Source: an uncultured Eubacteriales bacterium (GTDB lineage: Bacteria > Bacillota > Clostridia > Oscillospirales > Oscillospiraceae). From it: 18,354 bases of DNA. The notes beneath the pieces are model-generated. The model made no database searches, had not been told where the DNA came from, and saw only the letters and a list, made by a program, of their open reading frames with translations. Every line of letters starts with the position of its first letter. The first letter of the stretch is position 1. Of the stretch, positions 14,927 to 18,354 are shown piece by piece. The stretch is from contig URCY01000039.1 in the NCBI GenBank assembly GCA_900546415.1, positions 1 to 18,354 of the forward strand, given 5' to 3'. Position numbers and translations under genes: made by a program.

Positions 14927-16333
14927 ATGGAAAAGAAACCCCTGTATATTACGGAAACCATTCTCCGCGACGCGCACCAGTCTCAGGCAAAGACCCGTAT
15001 GCGCATCGAGGATATGCTCCCCGCGTGCGAGATCTTGGATAACATGGGCTATTGGTCGATCGAGTGCTGGGGCGGCGCCACCTTTGACGCCTGCATCCGC
15101 TTCCTCGACGAAGACCCGTGGGAGCGTCTGCGCACCCTGAAGAAGCACATGCCCAAGACCAAGCTGCAAATGCTGTTCCGCGGCCAGAACATTCTGGGCT
15201 ACAAGCACTATGCCGACGACGTGGTCGAGGAATTCTGCCAGAAGTCCATTGAAAACGGCATTGACGTCGTCCGCGTTTTTGACGCCCTGAACGACATCCG
15301 CAACCTGCGCAAGGCCGTCGAGTCCGTCAAAAAATACGGCGGCTGGGCAGAGGTCGCCCTGTCCTACACCGTCAGCCCGGTGCACAACGACGATTATTTC
15401 GTCAATGTCGCCAAGGAGCTGGAAAAGATGGGTGCAGACTCCGTCTGCATCAAGGATATGGCAAACCTTCTGCTTCCCTACCACGCCTATGACCTCGTCC
15501 GCAAGCTGAAGGATAACGTCTCCGTCCCGATCCACCTGCACACCCACAACACCGCAGGCACCGGCGACATGGTCAACCTGATGGCCGCGCAGGCCGGCGT
15601 CGACATCGTTGACTGCGCCCTGTCCGCCATGGCCAACGGCACGTCCCAGCCCTCCACCGAGGCGCTCGTCGCCACCCTCGAGGGCACGGAGCGCGACACC
15701 GGCCTGAGCCTCGATAAGCTCAACGAGGCCTCCGTGCATTTCCGCGGCGTCGCCGATCGCATGATGAAGGAGGGCATCCTCGACCCGAAGGTTCTGCGCG
15801 CAGACGCCAAGGCGCTGATTTATCAGGTTCCGGGCGGTATGCTCTCGAACATGATGGGTCAGCTCAAGGACGCCCACAAGGAAGACAAGCTCTACGAGGT
15901 GCTGGCCGAGGTGCCGCGCGTCCGCAAGGACTTCGGCTATCCCCCGCTGGTCACGCCGACGAGCCAGATCGTCGGCACGCAGGCCGTCATGAACGTCATC
16001 ATGGGCGAGCGCTACAAGATCGTCCCGAACGAGTCGAAGGGTATGCTCCGCGGCGAATACGGCAAGCTCCCCGGCAAGGTCAACGAGGAGGTTCGCAAGA
16101 AGTGCATCGGCGATGACAAGGTCATCACCTGCCGTCCTGCCGACCTGCTCAAGCCCGAGCTGGAGCAGTACCGCAAGGAGGCCGCCGGCATGGCAAAGTG
16201 TGAGGAGGATGTCCTGACCTACTGCCTGTTCCCGAAGGTCGCCCCGAAATTCTTTGAAAAGCGCGATCATCCGCAGCCCAAGGAAGACCCCAACGCCGTC
16301 AGAGAGCTGTACGTCGAGGACACCGGCTGCTGA
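14927..16333 (+). CDS. oadA: Oxaloacetate decarboxylase sodium pump, alpha subunit (carboxyltransferase)
   Basis: This 468-residue cytosolic subunit moves the carboxyl group of oxaloacetate to biotin, releasing pyruvate. It has the pyruvate carboxyltransferase TIM barrel: ETILRDAHQS near the N-terminus with metal ligand D15, K176 in CIKDMA as the likely carboxylated lysine, and H205/H207 in HLHTHNTAG as further metal ligands. A conserved PYC_OADA domain follows (about 290-440; PGGMLSN, PPLVTPTSQIVGTQAV). The protein ends soon after that domain and lacks the C-terminal biotin domain, which is supplied by the separate gene at 13157-13507. The TIM-barrel type excludes methylmalonyl-CoA or glutaconyl-CoA decarboxylase, whose alpha subunits are crotonase-like. 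AAGGAGG precedes the ATG, 15 bases after the beta gene. Transcription ends at the terminator at 16354-16391. Confidence 0.94.
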   Translation: MEKKPLYITETILRDAHQSQAKTRMRIEDMLPACEILDNMGYWSIECWGGATFDACIRFLDEDPWERLRTLKKHMPKTKLQMLFRGQNILGYKHYADDVVEEFCQKSIENGIDVVRVFDALNDIRNLRKAVESVKKYGGWAEVALSYTVSPVHNDDYFVNVAKELEKMGADSVCIKDMANLLLPYHAYDLVRKLKDNVSVPIHLHTHNTAGTGDMVNLMAAQAGVDIVDCALSAMANGTSQPSTEALVATLEGTERDTGLSLDKLNEASVHFRGVADRMMKEGILDPKVLRADAKALIYQVPGGMLSNMMGQLKDAHKEDKLYEVLAEVPRVRKDFGYPPLVTPTSQIVGTQAVMNVIMGERYKIVPNESKGMLRGEYGKLPGKVNEEVRKKCIGDDKVITCRPADLLKPELEQYRKEAAGMAKCEEDVLTYCLFPKVAPKFFEKRDHPQPKEDPNAVRELYVEDTGC

Positions 16334-16353
16334 CGCCAAGCAGAAAACGATAA

Positions 16354-16391
16354 AGCTCCCGCCCGATGCCAACCGGCATCGGGCGGGAGTT
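16354..16391. terminator. Bidirectional terminator between oadA and the pyrophosphatase gene
   Basis: CTCCCGCCCGATGCC (16356-16370) and GGCATCGGGCGGGAG (16375-16389) form a perfect 15-bp stem with an AACC loop, extendable by two pairs. It lies 22 bases after the oadA stop and three bases from the convergent pyrophosphatase stop. U-rich tracts follow on both sides; the one for the minus strand (TTTATCGTTTTC) is better. Confidence 0.88.
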
Positions 16392-16393
16392 GC

Positions 16394-16885
16394 TTATACA
16401 TGCTCTCGGTATCTCCGGCGCGATTCCTCGATCAGCTCCAGCGCCTCAGCCTTAGAGTGATAGTCGCGGACGATCACGTCGATCCTTTGCAGGTGCTTGT
16501 AATTCTCAAAGAAATTCTTGATCTCGTCGAGGATGAACGGCGAAACGTCGCTCAGCTCCTGAATGTTGTCATTGCGCGGGTCGCAGTCGACCACGGCCAG
16601 CAGCTTATAATCCTCTTTTCCGTCGTCGATCATCGTCAGATAGCCGATCACGCGCGACGGCACAACGCAGCCCGGATAGGTCGGCTCCGTGCCGATCACC
16701 AGGATGTCCAGCGGGTCGTCGTCGGGCGCAAGCGTTTGCTCCAGATAGCCATATTCCGCCGGATAGCCCATTGCGGAATAGAGCACGCGGTCGAGCCGCA
16801 CGCGCCCGGTATCCTTGTCGACCTCATATTTGTTGCGCGAGCGGTATGGGATCTCAATGATCGCGTCCACAACGTCGTTTTTCAT
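16394..16885 (-). CDS. ppa: Soluble inorganic pyrophosphatase, family I
   Basis: This 163-residue cytosolic enzyme splits pyrophosphate into two phosphates using Mg2+, pulling biosynthetic reactions forward. The family I signature D-x-D-P-x-D is present as DDDPLDILV (55-63), with EIPYRSRNKYEVD (11-23) and MGYPAEYGYLEQTL (39-52) upstream, and VVDCDPRND (98-106) later. Length is normal for a bacterial enzyme. The ATG at 16885 is chosen over one 24 bases further upstream because an AAGGAGG site lies at normal distance and because relatives begin close to this point. The gene follows the nucleotidyltransferase-family gene by 24 bases and is probably co-transcribed with it, ending at the shared terminator. 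I cannot tell whether the cell also has a family II or membrane pyrophosphatase. Confidence 0.94.
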   Translation of the reverse strand: MKNDVVDAIIEIPYRSRNKYEVDKDTGRVRLDRVLYSAMGYPAEYGYLEQTLAPDDDPLDILVIGTEPTYPGCVVPSRVIGYLTMIDDGKEDYKLLAVVDCDPRNDNIQELSDVSPFILDEIKNFFENYKHLQRIDVIVRDYHSKAEALELIEESRRRYREHV

Positions 16886-16909
16886 CGCCGTATGCCTCCT
16901 TTTTTGCAT

Positions 16910-18121
16910 TCATAGGATTCCGTAGCGCCGCAGCAGCTTCTTGCGCTCCCGCGCCAATCTCATGCTCTCGGCGGCGGAATCGTCCTCCGTTTCCTTCGTC
17001 TCCCTGCGGTAAGCCGCCAGCCGTTTGCACCAGTAATACGGCAGCAGCGCGGGATGCGCCCTCAGCGCCGGATAGGTGCGCTGCAAATCGGCCGCGCGCG
17101 GAAAAACGGAGCGCCAGAGGCCGCCGCGTCCACCGGTGCGCTGTGCCCCCACGGCGCGCAGCGTCAGAGAGGCCGAATGCTGCCGGCTTCGATCCGCCGA
17201 GCCGTAGACCCCGGCGCGCAGCACGTCGTCCAGCATCGGCTCATAGTCGATGTCCTTTTCCCATCGTCCGGGGATCGGGATCCCCAGCTCATTCTCCGCA
17301 ATGGCAAGGACGGCCGCCGCAAATTTCGCGGCATACACGCGCTCGAGCTGCTCGCGCAGCCGGACAAAATCGATGCGCGCGGCGTAGTTTCGCGCCCAAA
17401 GCCCCACGTCGCAGATCTGGCGGATGCCGAACCCGCTGTAGATGAAGTGCTTGTAGGCGTGCAGCAGCAGATAGAGCAGATGCTCCTGCGGCGGCAGGGA
17501 GCGGAGCGCCATGCCGTCCGCCTCGTATGGCTCAGCACGCTCCAAGGCGCCGTCAAACAGCGACGGGAACGCCCCGAGCGCGTCCGATCCCGGCTCAAAC
17601 AGGCTCCGGTGCAGCTCGATGTAGAGCGGGCTGCCTGCCTTGCGCCAGCCGATCTCAAAATCCGTCTCCTCCTGCGCGTCCTGCGGGCAGACCATGCCGA
17701 ATTCCCGCAGCGCCGCGCAGCAGCGCGCGAAGTCCTCCGGTCGGATATAGAGATCCTCATCGGCGCTCTGCCGCAGCGCCCCGTTTGGGTACTGTGCGCG
17801 GCACAGCGCGCCCTTCACGACGAGCGGCCGCAGCCCCTCCCGCTCCAAAAAGCCCCAAAGCTCGCGGAATTCGGCGGTGCGCAGCGTCTGACCCGCGACC
17901 TGCATCCGGCTCAGCCTCTTGACCTGTGCAAAGCCGTCCCACTGCGCAGCCGCCGGGCACGCATACGCCGCCTGAACCGCCAGAGGCAGCACCTTGTGCG
18001 CAGTCGCCAGCTCCAGCAGTGCGCTCCAGTCCACGTCCGAGACCGTCTGCCAGTCGACCTGCGCCCCCCGCACCGCCGCCCGCAGCGCCTCGAGCAGCAG
18101 CCGTTCCGCATTTGTTCGCAT
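16910..18121 (-). CDS. Nucleotidyltransferase-family protein (PF14907-like)
   Basis: This 403-residue protein resembles the uncharacterised nucleotidyltransferase family PF14907. Key is the segment LVVKGALCRAQYPNGALRQS (about 100-119), fitting the family pattern LKGxxL...YP...R, followed by ADEDLYIRPED with the metal-binding aspartates D121 and D123. LYIELHRSLFEP (about 166-177) and a helical region with LLHAYKHFIYSGFGIRQICD (about 232-251) also fit. The C-terminus is basic (RRETKET...RKKLLRRYGIL). Members are often found in surface polysaccharide or peptide-modification clusters, but the transferred nucleotide and acceptor are unknown. AAGGAA precedes the ATG. The pyrophosphatase gene begins 24 bases after the stop, a sensible partner because nucleotidyl transfer releases pyrophosphate. 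No clear promoter was seen upstream. Confidence 0.8.
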   Translation of the reverse strand: MRTNAERLLLEALRAAVRGAQVDWQTVSDVDWSALLELATAHKVLPLAVQAAYACPAAAQWDGFAQVKRLSRMQVAGQTLRTAEFRELWGFLEREGLRPLVVKGALCRAQYPNGALRQSADEDLYIRPEDFARCCAALREFGMVCPQDAQEETDFEIGWRKAGSPLYIELHRSLFEPGSDALGAFPSLFDGALERAEPYEADGMALRSLPPQEHLLYLLLHAYKHFIYSGFGIRQICDVGLWARNYAARIDFVRLREQLERVYAAKFAAAVLAIAENELGIPIPGRWEKDIDYEPMLDDVLRAGVYGSADRSRQHSASLTLRAVGAQRTGGRGGLWRSVFPRAADLQRTYPALRAHPALLPYYWCKRLAAYRRETKETEDDSAAESMRLARERKKLLRRYGIL

Positions 18122-18203
18122 CGTTCAAATTCCTTACATTGCAGAGCATTTCGCTCCTGTTTTCCAAAAATTCCGTCTTTTTTCGTCCGTTTCGCCCAGT
18201 TTG

Positions 18204-18262
18204 CAAGGGAAGCTCTGATTCAATCGCAAGAACAGTCAGCGAGGGATTTTGTTCCAGATTGA
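18204..18262. repeat. 59-base direct repeat, copy 1
   Basis: This copy begins CAAGGGAAGC and ends GTTCCAGATTGA. It matches copy 2 at 56 of 59 positions; the three differences are clustered at 18232-18235. It has short inverted ends inside it, TCAATC (18220-18225) and GATTGA (18257-18262). Confidence 0.9.
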
Positions 18263-18295
18263 GATTTGGAAATCGCAGGAATCCTTTACGTATTT

Positions 18296-18354
18296 CAAGG
18301 GAAGCTCTGATTCAATCGCAAGAGTGGTCAGCGAGGGATTTTGTTCCAGATTGA
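18296..18354. repeat. 59-base direct repeat, copy 2, reaching the window edge
   Basis: The second copy starts 92 bases after the first, with a 33-base unique stretch between them (18263-18295) that contains a small hairpin (GATTTGGAAATC). The repeat or an array of it may continue beyond position 18354. No gene is seen in 18122-18354. Confidence 0.9.

Noticed and set aside
12859..16333. Methylmalonyl-CoA or glutaconyl-CoA decarboxylase pump
   Set aside because: The alpha subunit is the pyruvate-carboxyltransferase TIM-barrel type with D15, K176, H205 and H207, not a crotonase-fold carboxyltransferase.
13514..16372. Very long open frame on the minus strand opposite oadB and oadA
   Set aside because: It is a by-product of GC-rich codon use opposite two genes with unmistakable family motifs; its translation shows no recognisable domain and has biased, histidine/glutamine-rich composition.
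18204..18354. CRISPR array
   Set aside because: Only two copies are visible, the units are 59 bases long with one 33-base spacer, the copies differ, and no cas genes are present.

Overview
The window is GC-rich bacterial DNA, densely packed with genes. The protein families (CPBP protease, COG2509 and HI0933 flavoproteins, YnzC-type DUF896, SLH-anchored enzyme, Na+-pumping oxaloacetate decarboxylase with a free biotin carrier), strong AGGAGG ribosome sites and sigma-70/sigma-A type promoters point to an anaerobic Firmicute. A GC-rich gut Oscillospiraceae/Ruminococcaceae-like clostridium is my best guess. That placement is inference; there is no rRNA or marker gene here to prove it.

Layout. 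Positions 1-117 hold a minus-strand promoter driving something that leaves the window on the left. Positions 118-3973 are a minus-strand operon of three genes joined by ATGA stop/start overlaps: HI0933-type flavoprotein, COG2509 FAD-dependent oxidoreductase, CPBP membrane protease. A consensus promoter at 3987-4015 then drives a small DUF896 gene, whose end overlaps a convergent DUF1294 membrane protein gene with its own consensus promoter. Positions 4671-7483 form a plus-strand cell-envelope operon: a small anchored protein, a GtrA-type membrane protein, and a secreted metallophosphoesterase with three SLH repeats. A PAP2-like membrane phosphatase follows (7567-8265); its promoter, hairpin and Shine-Dalgarno sequence are folded into about 60 bases.

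A 25-bp-stem bidirectional terminator separates this from a divergent pair at 8419-12775. The minus-strand gene encodes a zinc-ribbon, single-pass membrane protein with extracellular Ig-like domains. The plus-strand gene encodes a 982-residue protein with an intracellular kinase fold lacking catalytic residues, one membrane span and several fibronectin-III-like domains. This pair is the most unusual content of the window and looks like an uncharacterised membrane-spanning sensing or scaffolding system.

Positions 12859-16333 are a complete four-gene oxaloacetate decarboxylase sodium pump operon (gamma, biotin carrier, beta, alpha), which converts oxaloacetate to pyruvate and CO2 while exporting Na+. 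It ends in a bidirectional terminator shared with a convergent minus-strand operon of a nucleotidyltransferase-family protein and soluble inorganic pyrophosphatase (16394-18121). The right edge (18204-18354) carries two near-identical 59-base direct repeats 92 bases apart that run to the end of the window.
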